DNA of 64,000 bases from Paragonimus skrjabini miyazakii (GCA_014338405.1 JTDE01001356.1:64964-128963); one strand, 5' to 3'; shown: positions 11,753 to 22,847, numbered from the stretch's first letter. Notes: generated by a model not told the origin, from the letters alone. Program-made: numbers and translations.

Positions 11753-14252
11753 GTACGTCTAAAGTCTCAGATGACTATCCCGTGTTTTTCTTCCAATTCG
11801 TCATTAGTTCAAAACCCTAAGTTAGATCCGTACGGAGACTTCCAACACAAGACAGTGGCTATTTTGCCACAGTAGCTGTTTATCGAAACGATTAGACCTT
11901 CGACAATCAACGGTGCTGAACTTTGTTTAATTTCATAATCAACAAATGCGACAAATTTGCGATCAAATTCGAAGATTTGTTCTTGATATGTCATCGTGTT
12001 GTATGTGGTGATTTCAATCGATATGATACCATCTTTCCTGTTACCTTTGACCTGCGAAACAATGCTGCCTTTCTTGCACGTCTGAACGCACATCTTGAGT
12101 TAGCATTCCTTAGTAGCACTGAAGTGTTAGCAGTTCATAGGCACACTCCAATTGGTACCTCTGACCAAACTACCGTAAAGCTCTCTCCCATGTTTTACAG
12201 CAGGGCCCATTACAAGCTCTTCACACGTTACCATGGTCTTAGAAACAGACATCGGCAATCTCTTCCTGATAACTACAATGGACCTAGTGAAATGATATCT
12301 TCATCCGTTTTAAGTCTGTTTGTTCACGATGACTTGTTTGTTTATTGTAACCACTTGACTAGTTATGTAAATTCCTATTTCGAGCTTTGCTGTCTGTGGG
12401 AGACGATCCTAATTCGTGCGGACAGGTTTTTTCTCTTGCCTTAAAAGACTTCATAGAAAGAGGGAAAAGGCATCGAAATCGAATGTTTATTCATCAACCA
12501 AATGCATTTCAAAGTCCATTACTGGTGAGTTAAGTCGTTTGAATTTGGTATACACCAGTACATTACTGGATGATAAAAACTTACACGAAACCTGGAAAAT
12601 CATGAAAAGACTGAACGGATTAAGCATACATGCTAGGAAACCAGTTGTCAACGTTGAGGTGCTCAGCCGTACTGTTAATCGAAATTTCTTCTCTCATTGA
12701 TTCGTCTACTCCGCTTGACAGCGCAGTTATTTTCAAAGAACTTGTGCACATGAAATCTAGTAAATTAACCGGGTCTAACGACTTGGCGTTTATCATTCTG
12801 ATGGAATGTGCAGGATTTTTATACTTACCTCTAGCTGAGTTATTCACTCGGTGTTGCAGACAACGCGAAATTATTGAGTGTTAAAAATCGGTACACATCA
12901 CACCAATTCCTAAAATAACAAACAGCTACATTTTACCCCCACCCTATGCACATCTGTAGCATTGAACGTCTTTGACAAACTTATCCTCGTTCGATTGGAA
13001 GTTCGGGGGAACATTACTGATTCGAGTCACTTTGTCTATCATCGCTCACGCTCAACCTTGGGCGCTCTCAACTATCTAGTTCATTCCAACCTGTCATCAC
13101 TTGATAGATAATAATGAATCATCCGTGTATGTTTCTTTTGATTACTGTAGTGCATTCGGAAGAGTTGATAGAGATGTTACTTCAAGTTCATAAATCTTTA
13201 ACTGTTCAGCTTTTGTGCAGTTACCATACTAATCAAAACCAACTTACTCAGTCCGGTGCTCAGCCATCATCGCCACTCATCACTGTTTCTGGTGTTCTCC
13301 ATAGTGCAATATCTCTCTGAAAATCCACCTATCATGAGTTCATAAGACATATTGTTGAGTGTTTGCAATAAGTAAATCGTTGCTATACAATTACGACCAA
13401 CTATGGTAGAAAAATTTAGATTAATTTAGGCGGTGAGCGCAATAAACTGGACATTTCAGCTGAATGTCGTCCCATTGCAAAGTTGTTTTCTATTACATCA
13501 TGGCAAACAAAAACGTTTTATAAGTGCAAACTTTTTTTACCATTCTACTGCGATTATACCGAGTTAGTCACTATACGTTAAAGCAATCAGCTAGGTGATC
13601 TTTAAGCGTGTTAGCGAGCTGTTCGAACATAGTATTGTGAGACCGATTCTCAAAATTAATTAGCAAAAAAGGTAACAGATTAACATCGTTGATCATAGGG
13701 TCATTGTGAGATGGTGTCCTAAAACTGGAGTGTAATTTTGTGTTTCTACAACTTGGCAAGTTTTGATAGACACATTTGTCGTGTAAAACAAACTACATTG
13801 CTCCTTGTGTTCAGTCTTTTTATAAACTGACGAACCCGGTCAACAACAGTTTAACAGTCAGTTGTGTATTTCTTTGTGCAGTTATTTGAATGGGTTGGTT
13901 ATAAAACGTTGATGGATGGATGAACTGATCTCTTCAACGTACCAATGGCTACGATTACCTCTTCTTTATCAAAAATAAGTCTGACTTTTCAACAATTCCA
14001 CTCTACTTATTTGTTTGAATGTGCCTTCAGTTTACAGTTAACACCAGCCCCAACAAGATGTTGGCCTCTGACTTCGTACGCATAAACAGCTAGTTAAAAC
14101 CCATAGATAGGTGCAGTTATTCGTTTTAACTGGTTTAAATATACCCCTGGTTGTTACCGATTCATTCGGTAATAGGATAAGTATGCTCAGTAAACACAGT
14201 TGTTAGTTGTTTACATGTTTATTCTGGAAATATTTGCTCATATTTCTCCCAG
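11753..14252 (+). other. Dynein intron 3 (2,500 bp)
   Basis: Bounded by GTACGT and CCCAG. Most of its first half is a decayed CR1-like LINE (about 11870-13330). From 13330 to 14250 nothing is recognised. Confidence 0.75.
11870..13330 (+). mobile_element. Decayed CR1-like non-LTR retrotransposon fragment (endonuclease to mid reverse transcriptase)
   Basis: Successive frames give an endonuclease part (VVCGDFNRYD, then PIGTSDQTTV where SDH is expected, then YSRAHYKLF), a linker region (KRLHRKREKASKS...LSRLN...LLDDKNLHETWKIMKRLNGL) and early RT (FKELVHMKSSKLTGSNDLAF, TPIPKITNSY, LNVFDKLILVRLE, STLGALNYLVHSNLSSLD). RT motif A reads SFDYCSAFGRVDRDV near 13130-13170, followed by LITVSGVLHSAISL near 13280. 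The order matches CR1/Jockey-type elements of flatworms. Several frameshifts, stops and the altered SDH show it is inactive. The 5' end is truncated inside the endonuclease. It lies in the same orientation as the host gene. Confidence 0.75.
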
Positions 14253-14420
14253 GTGGAACATCTCAGTGGATCGAGCAAATTTGATTCATGGTTCCGAGTG
14301 GATGCGCGCAAATTCAAACAGTCTCTCAGCAATATTATAAAACGTTGGAGTCTGATGTTTAAACAACATCTGATCGATCACGTGACAACGAGTTTGAAAA
14401 GTTTGGATGAGTTCATTCAG
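14253..14420 (+). CDS. DNAH9/11/17: Dynein heavy chain exon d (tail), 56 codons
   Basis: The acceptor is TTTCTCCCAG and the donor is CAG|GTGATT. It encodes VEHLSGSSKFDSWFRVDARK, FKQSLSNIIKRWSLMFKQHL and SLKSLDEFIQ. The pattern F-x-x-W-x-R-V-D followed by FKxSLxNxxKxWSxMFKQxL is typical of the DNAH9/11/17 tail. Phase 0 at both ends. It continues exon c (KIYIE|VEHLS) and runs into exon e (DEFIQ|ITNKS). The first codon is GTG, read as valine inside the chain, not as a start. Confidence 0.88.
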
Positions 14421-14743
14421 GTGATTGACGTCTAGCTAGTTTTGGCTTCATCACTACACGTTTTTCTTGTTCGGTTGAGTAAGGTTTCCGTGCTTTCATC
14501 AGCCGAGAGTTCATTTAATGTGCGCATTTTGATCGCTATTTTGTTCACAGAGTATTAAGTTTCCTTGTACCTAAGGCCTTCCACACTGATGACGTTGATT
14601 TATTGATAACTGAAGCACGAGAACAGCCTGACCAGATGTTTTCCGTTTTGAGCCGAATTGATCTCACTTCCATCTACTGAGTGGTGAGCGCAGTTAAGTG
14701 TTGGGGTAAGCCGAGAAGAAATTACAGGCTAGTCATTCTTAGA

Positions 14744-15085
14744 CTACTAATAAGTAGTCTGGCAGATTTATGAATTTAGATGAGACACAACTGTGAAAAG
14801 TCGGGGCTTCGGCTGGATTCGAACCAGCCACAGAAACACCATGCTTCAGCGCGACAAGCGCTCTACCAGTTGAGCTACGAAGCTACGCCAGGAGCTCAGA
14901 ACTTCTACATTTGGACTCGGTTGCTCATCCGTCCCACTGTCTCATATGGAATCCAGCAAATGATCCAAGGGATCGACTGCCTCGACAGGATTTCTCGAGC
15001 GGTTCATGCTGGAATCCACCAACGCGACTGTTGAGCATAGAGATTGTATTACTAATAAGTAGTTTGGCAGATTTGTGTGTCTTAC
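14744..15085 (-). mobile_element. Family A tRNA-related short retroelement, well-preserved copy
   Basis: Reverse-strand copy and one of the two best preserved. From right to left (sense): partial tail (reverse of TACTAATAAGTAGTTTGG at 15049-15066), a 5' domain of about 140 bp, the tRNA-like unit with box A (complement CCAGTTGAGCTACGAAG, 14867-14883) and box B (complement CTGGATTCGAACC, 14814-14826), then the 3' tail ending with the reverse of TACTAATAAGTAGTCTGG (14745-14762). The tRNA-like part has complementary acceptor-type ends (GGCTTCG and CTTCGTAGC type). It is very similar to the copy at 48.4-48.75 kb. Confidence 0.8.
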
Positions 15086-16299
15086 CTATATTCCTAAATT
15101 ACATAAAATGTCGCTTTTTAAAAATTGGTATGACAGACTACAGTGAATGTACTGTTGGTCATTGGTCATGTTTAAATCGAAAAGACAACGTCATGTGCAT
15201 TGTGTTCGCGTGGCTGCAACTGAACCATTGAGGCCCGTCACCTTGTTTCCTACCATGAATGACCAGTTTGATGTTCTAATCGCACTTTGCCTGGTTGAGA
15301 GCTGACCTACTAGCGTTCAGTCAGTTCAGGTCAGTCAAAATTAAGGACGAACTTTATTGATCAGGAGGCTGCTGGGATAAAGTGAGGCTGACCAAAAGGA
15401 AAGTGGGAACAATGACAGATTCTCACTGAAAATTCGTTATTCTGATTTAATCCCATTAAGGAATATTTCAAATTTCATTTAGAAAAGATAGCAAGGGCAT
15501 TTGTACCTAAGAAAGTGCATCTCTACAAATCTAATCGTACTCAGCTTCTGTAAGAGCTCTTTCTGATTTAGAATTATGGGTGCTTGGCAGAGTATAATTG
15601 AACACTTATTCACGTGAAAATCCGTCTTATCTTATCTTATCCCGATTACTTCAGTTGATCAATTTTATTTAACGTGTGACTGATTCGATCAAGCTGGTCA
15701 GAACAAAGTCTGGTTTGTCTTTTGGTCCCAACGGACCAACCAGAATTGGGAAAGTTCAATAGGGGAAGCATCTTCATAAAATTATTTCAAGTGTTAGAGG
15801 ATGAAAATAAATAACATGACAACAATATTTTTCATTGCGGTAGATACGCCAGTGTTGGATGTGATATCCAGATTATTTCGATTGTTCGACATTATTACCG
15901 CCTAGTCAATGTTTTTATGACATACTATCCTTAATTTTTGTTCTCAATTAATGTATTCTATCACTTTAAATGCAGGAATTACGATGTACTTCTATTATTT
16001 TAACGAGGACAAATTTAAGGTGTTCTGTAGGTGCGACTCCAAAATCTCAGATGAACATAGCATGGCACTTCTTGTTCATCTATAACTTCCACTTGCAGAG
16101 AAAGTGTGAACGTGATTCGATTGACCTTGTTCATCGAATCCGATTAAACACATATCAATTGGGTGTGTAGTTTTATCATCAGTTGAATAAGACTTCTGAA
16201 AATCTGCTGAATCGGTCACGACTTCGGTTTGTGTCGCAAAACCTATCTGTTAGACTGCTTGTGATGTAGGCTTCAATGTTCTGAACAAACGGTTGTTGA

Positions 16300-16585
16300 A
16301 TACTGGTGGGTAGTCGGGGATTTGGTTAATTTCAAGTTGAACATCACCTACAGTTGGTCGCAGCTGTCGCGTATCCACATACTTTCCAGTCGACCACTTT
16401 CAAAAAGAAACACTATACTCGAGTTTCGCTCTCATTAGTGCTCGTCAGTAGTGCATATCCTCGCCATTGCCGGGATTAGAACTTTGACCACGCTTTCATG
16501 AGGTAACAGTGTTGATCCCACACTAGGCACGACCAACTTATCCTATCTGAACACCTAACCACTTGTGTCTGTGAGTAATGAGCGG
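16300..16585 (-). mobile_element. Family B tRNA-Met-like short retroelement with hammerhead ribozyme, copy B2
   Basis: Reverse-strand copy, colinear with 26665-26970 over about 280 bp. In sense order: a tRNA-like head, a hammerhead ribozyme (16454 down to 16410), then a 3' body containing (forward strand) GGTCGCAGCTGTCGCG and TAGTCGGGGATTTGGTT. The tRNA-Met-like character is clearer in the 26.9-kb copy; here part of the head is deleted (GTGTTGATCCCACACTAGG). Confidence 0.75.
16410..16454 (-). ncRNA. Hammerhead ribozyme (type I), near-intact
   Basis: The reverse strand reads stem I GCACTA, core CTGACGA, stem II GCACT-AATG-AGAGC, GAAA, then C-TCGA-G (two-pair stem III including the A-U pair), cleavage triplet GTA, and stem I return TAGTGT. 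All invariant core bases are present. Stem I pairs over six positions including one G-U. Stem II has one A-A mismatch. GTA is an allowed NUH site but usually slower than GTC. It lies antisense to the dynein gene. Confidence 0.75.
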
Positions 16586-16680
16586 AACGCAAGTCTAGTG
16601 CTTCTTTTTGAAAGAGGATGACTGAAAAGTCTATCCGAATGCGAACGCTGCAATCAAATGTGAGGGATGTTCTACTTGAA
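16578..16680 (+). mobile_element. Partial family B element in opposite orientation, fused to an RTE-like 3' end
   Basis: From TAGTGCTTCTTTTTGAAAGA (16596 on) to GATGTTCTACTTGAA (16666-16680) this matches the reverse complement of 16325-16415, the body of family B after the ribozyme. The clear match begins at the hammerhead cleavage junction (GTC, then TAGTGC at 16596-16601). It ends exactly where the RTE-like 3' sequence starts at 16681. It forms an inverted repeat with copy B2. Confidence 0.7.
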
Positions 16681-17006
16681 GCAACAACGTGGTCACAAAA
16701 TATGAAGTCCTTGACTGCTTCATTGAGCAACGTGGGTAGGTGTCGCCTGCCTGGCTGGGGTCCTCATGATCATTCAAACCGCTGGTTAGAGACGCTATCC
16801 GAGATGGCGATGTGTCGCAGTCAATGGCATACCTGTATCCATTCCATTTCCGCTTCTTCCTCTTAGTCTTTTCTCAATAATTTTCACCCTTCTTAGTAAC
16901 GTTTTCTTCTAGGATATTCCACGTCACTGTTGAGGTGAGCGGCGGCCCGAGCCACAGTACCTTTTGGTCAGGCTCATGGCTGTTATGATGATGATGATGA
17001 TGATGA
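16681..17006 (+). mobile_element. 5'-truncated RTE-like LINE 3' end with (ATG)n tail
   Basis: Nearly identical to the 3' end of the element at 53-56 kb (aligned with about 56106-56428). It encodes SNVGRCRLPGWGPHDHSNRW and LETLSEMAMCRSQW up to a stop near 16865, then the 3' untranslated region with GAGGTGAGCGGCGGCCCGAG, then an (ATG/TGA)n tail at 16984-17006. Truncation at 16681 is abrupt. High similarity suggests a fairly recent insertion. Confidence 0.85.
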
Positions 17007-17297
17007 GTACACATAGCTAAACACCTACGAACTGAAGTAGTCATTTTGAAATACCGTACTATATATCCATTGTCTTAGGGTGTACTTCGAGAGTGAATTT
17101 ATTTTGAATGACATACATCCAGGCTTTTTATTCACCATAACTTACAATGAAAGATGATTTGTAATGGAGTGGGCTTCCGAACCGAAATATTTATATCATA
17201 TTCCTTGCTATGTTCGAATGAGAAATATATCGTGTACTATTCAGTGTTGAAGTATATAAATGTGGACCTTCCTAATTCACTTAAATTTGTTTATCAG

Positions 17298-17492
17298 ATA
17301 ACCAATAAGAGCTTGAGCGTGGAACTTCAGGAGGGCGACTATGACAGTTTGGTTCATGTGATGGAACATTTGGGCAACGTGAAAGATCGTCAAGAGGCTA
17401 CCGACGAAATGTTTGATCCATTGAAGCAGACAATTGAACTGTTGAAGACTTACAATCAAGAAATGCCTGATGAGGTTCACAAACTACTTGAG
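17298..17492 (+). CDS. DNAH9/11/17: Dynein heavy chain exon e (tail/linker junction), 65 codons
   Basis: The acceptor is TTTGTTTATCAG and the donor is GAG|GTAGCT. It encodes ITNKSLSVELQEGDYDSLVH, VMEHLGNVKDRQEATDEMFD and PLKQTIELLKTYNQEMPDEV. The GDYD-x-L-V...VKxRQxATDxMFxPLKQTIELL block is among the best conserved of the beta-class tail. Phase 0. The join KLLE|ELPEKW to exon f reproduces the family sequence exactly at the junction, which confirms both splice sites. Confidence 0.92.
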
Positions 17493-18997
17493 GTAGCTGT
17501 GTTTTGATGTTTCCTGCTTGTTTGAAACCTTTTCATCAGCTGCTACGTAATGCGCTTTCTATTTTTGATGTTCAACTTAGAACGTGTGACTGTTGAATAT
17601 AATACACATTTGTATAAAGACCACAATTGACAAGTCGAACTGAAACGAACAGATTACTAAAATCTATTGCCTGTTTCATAAGAGTTTTTATATGCTACTT
17701 ATTTTTTCGCTCTAACCATTAATGAGGTGAAAGTATAGGTATGAATGAAGTTAATCAGTAGAAATTGCAAGTACTTCTGGATTTAGCATGATGAGATCTA
17801 CTACCTACGGAGTTATCTATTAGAGTAAACAATACATTTACTGTGTTCCCTCTGGAGGTTATGAGATACTCTGACCATAACTTACAGGCGAATGCTGTTC
17901 AACTTCTGCAAGTGATAATCCCATCTTATCTAATGTGATTGGATGGTGGACACGGTTTCCTCAGAAGCATGTGTCGGAGTTGAAATCCTGACAGTGCCAG
18001 AATATGCACTACTAACAAGCCATAACAATAACGAAACTCGAGTATAATGTTTCTTCTCGAAGGGAGCTGATAGGAAAGTTTGTATAAATGAGAAAAACTA
18101 TGAGCATTCGTGAGAGGCGTTCAATTTGCATCAACCAAACCCTTTAATACCCAAATCAGTCGCTAGAACATTTTAGACGTATAGTACAGTGCTTTAATTA
18201 TGGAGGTTGCAGGATTACTGCCATTTTTCACAAATCTGCATCTTTTATATCGCTCCCGGTTAGCTTACTTCTGATTACCTCTTTAGTAAACCTAAGCGTG
18301 AACTTTCTGCAAGACTGTTAGAGCTAATCCTATTCATCGTGTTCTGTGACGTGTGTTATTCCTCTTTCGCTTCGTGCCAGTGGACCTATGAACAGCTGAC
18401 ACTTGGTCGCCAATTCACTCGTTCACGCCACCGAACCACCTACAAACTAACTACCGCCCGTAAGCTAGCGGCAAATTGTTCTGCGTGATAAGCCAGTCAA
18501 TATTTATAGACTGTAATGGCGCCGTAAAACAGCATGCAGTCTGTGAATGATGTAAACTCGACAGAGCAGAACTACTAGACACTTGGTTGTGTTACTAGTG
18601 CAGTGAAGCCGTATGTTGTGTTGCACTGTTACAACGAAACGGTTGAACCAACAGAAGCTTTCCTCAATTGCATGTGTGAGTTGGGTAACACATCTAATAC
18701 TAGCGATAAACACAGTAATGTAGTATATAGTAATACACTAACACAGTAATATGTTTAATTACTATCAATCCTTAAATGGCACATTCTCTGGATCTAACTT
18801 ATTCGATAACCTTCACCCAACTAACAAGCTTATGAATAGTAAACAGTTTGTCAGTGACGCATACTAGTCGTATGTGATGAACGCTTATACTTATCACTGA
18901 AATGCAAACCGTCTAGATTTGTTGCTTCTGTGACCTTGATTTGCCACTTTATTCAATGTTCAATATTCAATCGGTCAAATTTGTTTTGGGTATATAG
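17493..18997 (+). other. Dynein intron 5 (1,505 bp)
   Basis: Bounded by GTAGCT and TATATAG; the shortest intron seen. I recognise no repeat or gene in it. Confidence 0.75.
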
Positions 18998-19201
18998 GAA
19001 TTACCGGAAAAGTGGAACAATACAAAGAAACAAGCTGTATTGATGAAACAAACAGTGGCTCCACTACAGAACAATGAAGTAGCAAATATACGACGTAAAT
19101 GTGCCAGCTTCGATGTGAAGCAACATCGGTTCCGTGAGGAATTTCGTAAAATAACGGCATTTTACTACAACTGTAAAAATCCCTACGATATTATTGATCA
19201 G
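18998..19201 (+). CDS. DNAH9/11/17: Dynein heavy chain exon f (linker start), 68 codons
   Basis: The acceptor is TTTTGGGTATATAG and the donor is CAG|GTCTGT, with an unusual C at intron position +3 (GT kept). It encodes ELPEKWNNTKKQAVLMKQTV and APLQNNEVANIRRKCASFDV, ending NPYDIIDQ. It matches the ELPEKWNN-x-KK...VAPLQ-x-NEV...R-x-F stretch before the linker domain. Phase 0. The next exon opens with YHQHLSRMEIEMQAL, in register with the family. The weak donor could lower splicing efficiency here. Confidence 0.9.
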
Positions 19202-19940
19202 GTCTGTTCACCGTAATTTTTATTTCAATTGTCTTTTAATTTCCAGTAAAAACAAATTTTGTGACTAGTTTGTCAAGTATGTACTATTAGGATTCATAGA
19301 AAATTTATAGACTGGAAGAAGTTGAGAGTGTTTGTATAGCGTATCAATCTGTGTTGGATAGTTAACAAAAAAGGAAAACTTAGTGGATATTTTTTGTTTC
19401 AAATCAGAGATAATCAGGTTGCGAACAATCCAATCACAGCCTATCAGGCATACTCTTAGCCTAATTCACTACACAACAGATAACAGTAAACTAACAGCAA
19501 GTGAATTTTCTCCATCATACCAAATTCATTATGCCAGCCAAGTTGTTTTCAGACTATGATTGGTGTTTTGAACGTTTAAGCTTGTAGTGGGTAGTAACTC
19601 ATTTACAAGTTAGTTCTGCCCTTTGTCTCGTAAATGGGTTGATATCTACAACCTTCGGCAGAATGTATGGTAGAAGTTCACCTGGTACGTCTACCTGATG
19701 AGTGACAACATCTACGAAACTGGTCGTGTGCTTCCGACGAATTTTGACCACTAAACATACGCCATACTTTTTTTTAAATGTGCGCTTGTAGTTCGCATGC
19801 CAAGTTGACGTTTGTGAAAAGTTTAGTTCTTCGTTCTACCAGAACCAAGATAACAATTTCGGAGTCAGCTGTACGAGGTTATGTATTGATGATTTATTGA
19901 TTGGGCTGATTGTCAAACGAGTTGTTTTGTTCAGTCACTA

Positions 19941-20387
19941 CATTTGCACAGAATTAGACAGTTAGGCCATGTACTAGGGATGCCAGCTAGTCGTTTGCCA
20001 CACCGAGCACTGTTTGCCGACGCTGCGGTCGATTGGCGCAACGTGCGAGGTGGGCAGATGATGACCTGGCATAGATAAATAGAATCGTTCACAAAGGAGT
20101 TGGTAACTCTAGGTCGTCCCCCAGGCTAGGATCCTCGCGACTCACAGAGTCGGTGGCTTGAGACGTTAGGTGAGATGGCGGCTAACCGAGCACAGTGGCG
20201 TGAATGTTGTCGTTGTTTGTCCGAGTTGTCTGTGAAGTGAATGCACTTAATGACGAGGTGCAGTGAAAACCGTAAGGGAGCTGTTTTGCTGATGTATTGG
20301 GTTTGCTTTTTCTTCTTCATGGTTGTGTGACAGTTAATTACTAATGTGAACCATTGATGTATTGCTGTCTATGATGATGATGATGAT
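19941..20387 (+). mobile_element. RTE-like LINE 3' end, second subfamily, with (ATG)n tail
   Basis: One frame from 19941 to the TGA at 20238-20240 reads IRQLGHVLGMPASRLPHRAL, then FADAAVDWRNVRGGQMMTWH and SRWLETLGEMAANRAQW. It is interrupted only by two stop codons (TAA after WHR, TAG in PPG-DP where W is expected). It is related to, but clearly distinct from, the 53-56 kb element (CRCLSELSVK end versus the NSSA end). A 130-bp 3' untranslated part precedes an ATG-triplet tail at 20371-20387. Confidence 0.8.
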
Positions 20388-20644
20388 TTGTCAATGGTTG
20401 ATTGTAGTAACAAGCGAATGAGTGGCTTTTCCAACAGTCCAAGCCGTAATCGTACATCACATGTTTCGTCTATTGTGTACGTACAGTAGCAGAAAAACTT
20501 TCAATAAATTGCGATTCTTACTGTCCAACCCACACATTTTCGCGCCACGCGCGCACTCGCGTCTATGGACAGGAATTACAGACCACAATGCAGCGTCCGT
20601 CTTCACTCACACATCATATGCACTTCTGCCTGGGTTGTGTGTGA

Positions 20645-20667
20645 GTGTGTGTGTGTGTGTGTGTGTG
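20645..20667. repeat. (GT)n microsatellite
   Basis: GT repeats directly upstream of repeat C copy 2. The junction to the repeat is GGCTGACGCCTTCTGTTA. Confidence 0.95.
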
Positions 20668-20684
20668 GCTGACGCCTTCTGTTA

Positions 20685-21267
20685 TGGGTTTTCTGCCTGC
20701 CATTCTTCGTTCGTTGGTCCAATTCTGTTGAGCGATGGCTCGTCCGTCATCCTTATTGTCCGCAATCCATTCGCTGTGGGCTTTGAACATATCTGACCAT
20801 CGCGTTGAGATATTCCACCGATTTGGTTACCCATCACAGTACGTTTCTGTGTCTGCTTCCTGCTGGAGGCCCGATCGGACATTCTTGTCGATTCCTTCAG
20901 CTTTGCACATGGCTGCATGCATTGTATGCCACATATTGTTCTACGGCCAAGTCTCAGCGACAACATCAACTCTAACAGCACAATCTCTTAACTCGTTGAG
21001 CTAAGAATCATCAAAAGCTGATGAGCCTAACTTCGTTAGTAGCGTCATCTCATCTGCCAGATTTACTTTCCGTGTCGCTCTCGATACCGAGTGACAGACG
21101 ATTGGCTCGATAGTCATATAATAACGAGTCCACTTGAACCATAGCGAATACCAACGGTGGCATGACACACATCCCACCTCAGTCCTTCGAAGGAACTCGG
21201 CAGAAATGCTTGCAGAAAAGTGTGACCATTAAAAGTACAAATATGTACCAATTATCCTGGCCTTAGG
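20685..21267. repeat. Unclassified dispersed repeat C, copy 2
   Basis: Colinear with 1-583 (constant offset, no net indel, roughly 95% identical by eye). Similarity stops after CTTAGG at the right end. A GT microsatellite abuts the left end in this copy. No protein domain recognised. The complement strand contains CTGCCGAGTTCCTTCGAAGG (CTGACGA in copy 1), which resembles half a hammerhead but lacks the GAAA box. Confidence 0.8.
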
Positions 21268-22847
21268 TTGTCACTTTACTTCTCCGTTCAACATTACGTA
21301 TGACTGGTTAATCGCTGGAACAGTGTTTCGACTGAGTTCTATTTATTGATGCGTATAGTTGACCTTGGGTCACTGGATTTGTTGCACACGATGAACTGTC
21401 GTTCGACCCCACGTCCAGCTATCGTGCTGTGGCATGAGGAGGCTTAATTAAGCATTTGACGGCGTGTCAACAAGTATTTATCCAGTTACAGGTGTTGTAA
21501 TAAAATTGTTGCTTGCAAACACACGCACTCAGCACCATAACAACCACCTGTCCTCTTCAGTTGAGTGTAGTTTTAGATAAACATCCAGCATCCAGAGGTC
21601 ACAATAACCAGTTTTCTCTTACTTGATCATATGTACACAATTTCCTTAGATCGTTACTTCGACGGCCCGACCTCTCTGAGAAAAACCCACCAATATTCTC
21701 ATAACTCCAACAGCATTGATTATAGTGTCCTTTCGGAAAAACTTAGTATCCATCTGTAAACTTGTGTTATAATGATTGTTCGGTCATGTACACGATCACT
21801 GATGTTGTTAGAATAACAACGAAGTGAAGTATGTCCTTCCTGATATCAGTCTGAGCCAGGTGGATGAAAAATCATGTACATCAACGGTAGACATAGTAAT
21901 TCAACATGTTCGGACTTGATACAACGGACAGTAAATAACTGGTTGAACTTTCACGTTGAAACAGCAGAGCCACTAAAATTAACTCGAGCTAAGGTGACTT
22001 TCTGAATAATTCTTCAAGAATAGAAATAACTTGTTAGAGGTTGACTAATACTGAAACTACAGTAACCGCTCAATTGCCTGTTTGGTCCGTTTTCTGCACC
22101 GATATTGTTTAATTCACAGGCTATTCTGATTGAATGACTGTAAATAGAATGACATACTCGGATATTTACACAAGATACAACTACCATTTAGGTTTATTTT
22201 CATCATTTTACCTATGCTGTAGTCATCATACACAGATTTTTATTACTGTTCTATGTTTAGGGTCTTATATCGTTTCCGATTCCGGATTTATTTTAACCGT
22301 AATGACTTTCTACATAACGGGCTATTACAGTTGTTTTTGAGATTATGCTTCTATTTTTGATGTGTCTGTGACTTATAGGGTTAAAATTCAAATTCACTTT
22401 TTGTGATTTCCGATTTAATTTAAAAATGTGTCCGTCTCAGATCCCAGTTTCGTGAATAGGTTTGCTGTTGTATGTTGAAAACATAAAACTGGTTTTATTT
22501 TATGACACCTCACAGCTTCATGCATGTAGTTCATTCCGATTAAAATAGTTGTTCAACAGTATAGTGTAACTCAGTTTTTAACTAATCACTGGATATCCTT
22601 TTCCTAATGACGTCAACCTTTAAGATAAAGTACATGCGTTTGATGCATGACATTCCATGTTGGGTAATAACAGAAGGTGCGAAAACATTTTGTCTTTTGT
22701 AAAAAACCCATAACTTTCCTATCTGATCAATCTAATTGTAGTGTTACCCCACCCAAGCCCCAGTTTTGATTGCTCATTTTAATCTGAAGTTTATTTGATC
22801 GCTCACAAGTTGATTTTCCATCACATCTTTGCTCTCCTGTCTTTCAG

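Larger units (their letters stand above)
14421..17297 (+). other. Dynein intron 4 (2,877 bp)
   Basis: Bounded by GTGATT and TATCAG. It contains a family A repeat (14744-15085), a family B hammerhead repeat (about 16300-16585), a partial inverted family B piece (16578-16680) and an RTE-like 3' end (16681-17006). Sequence at 15090-16290 shows nothing recognisable. Confidence 0.8.
19202..22847 (+). other. Dynein intron 6 (3,646 bp)
   Basis: Bounded by GTCTGT (unusual) and TTTCAG; the longest intron. It holds an RTE-like 3' fragment (19941-20387), a GT microsatellite (20645-20667) and copy 2 of repeat C (20685-21267). Nothing is recognised at 19210-19940 or 21270-22840. Confidence 0.75.

Noticed and set aside
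14470..14520. CTGATGA...GAAAC on the reverse strand, possible hammerhead
   Set aside because: Only seven bases lie between the boxes, no stem II can form, and no cleavage triplet or stem I follows.
14765..14810. Family A tail, forward strand here AGATGAGACACAACTGTGAAAAGTC-like, resembling a hammerhead core
   Set aside because: The CTGA box reads TAGA in the copies examined and the GAAA box is preceded by an unpaired stem, so no catalytic core exists; at most a distant relic.
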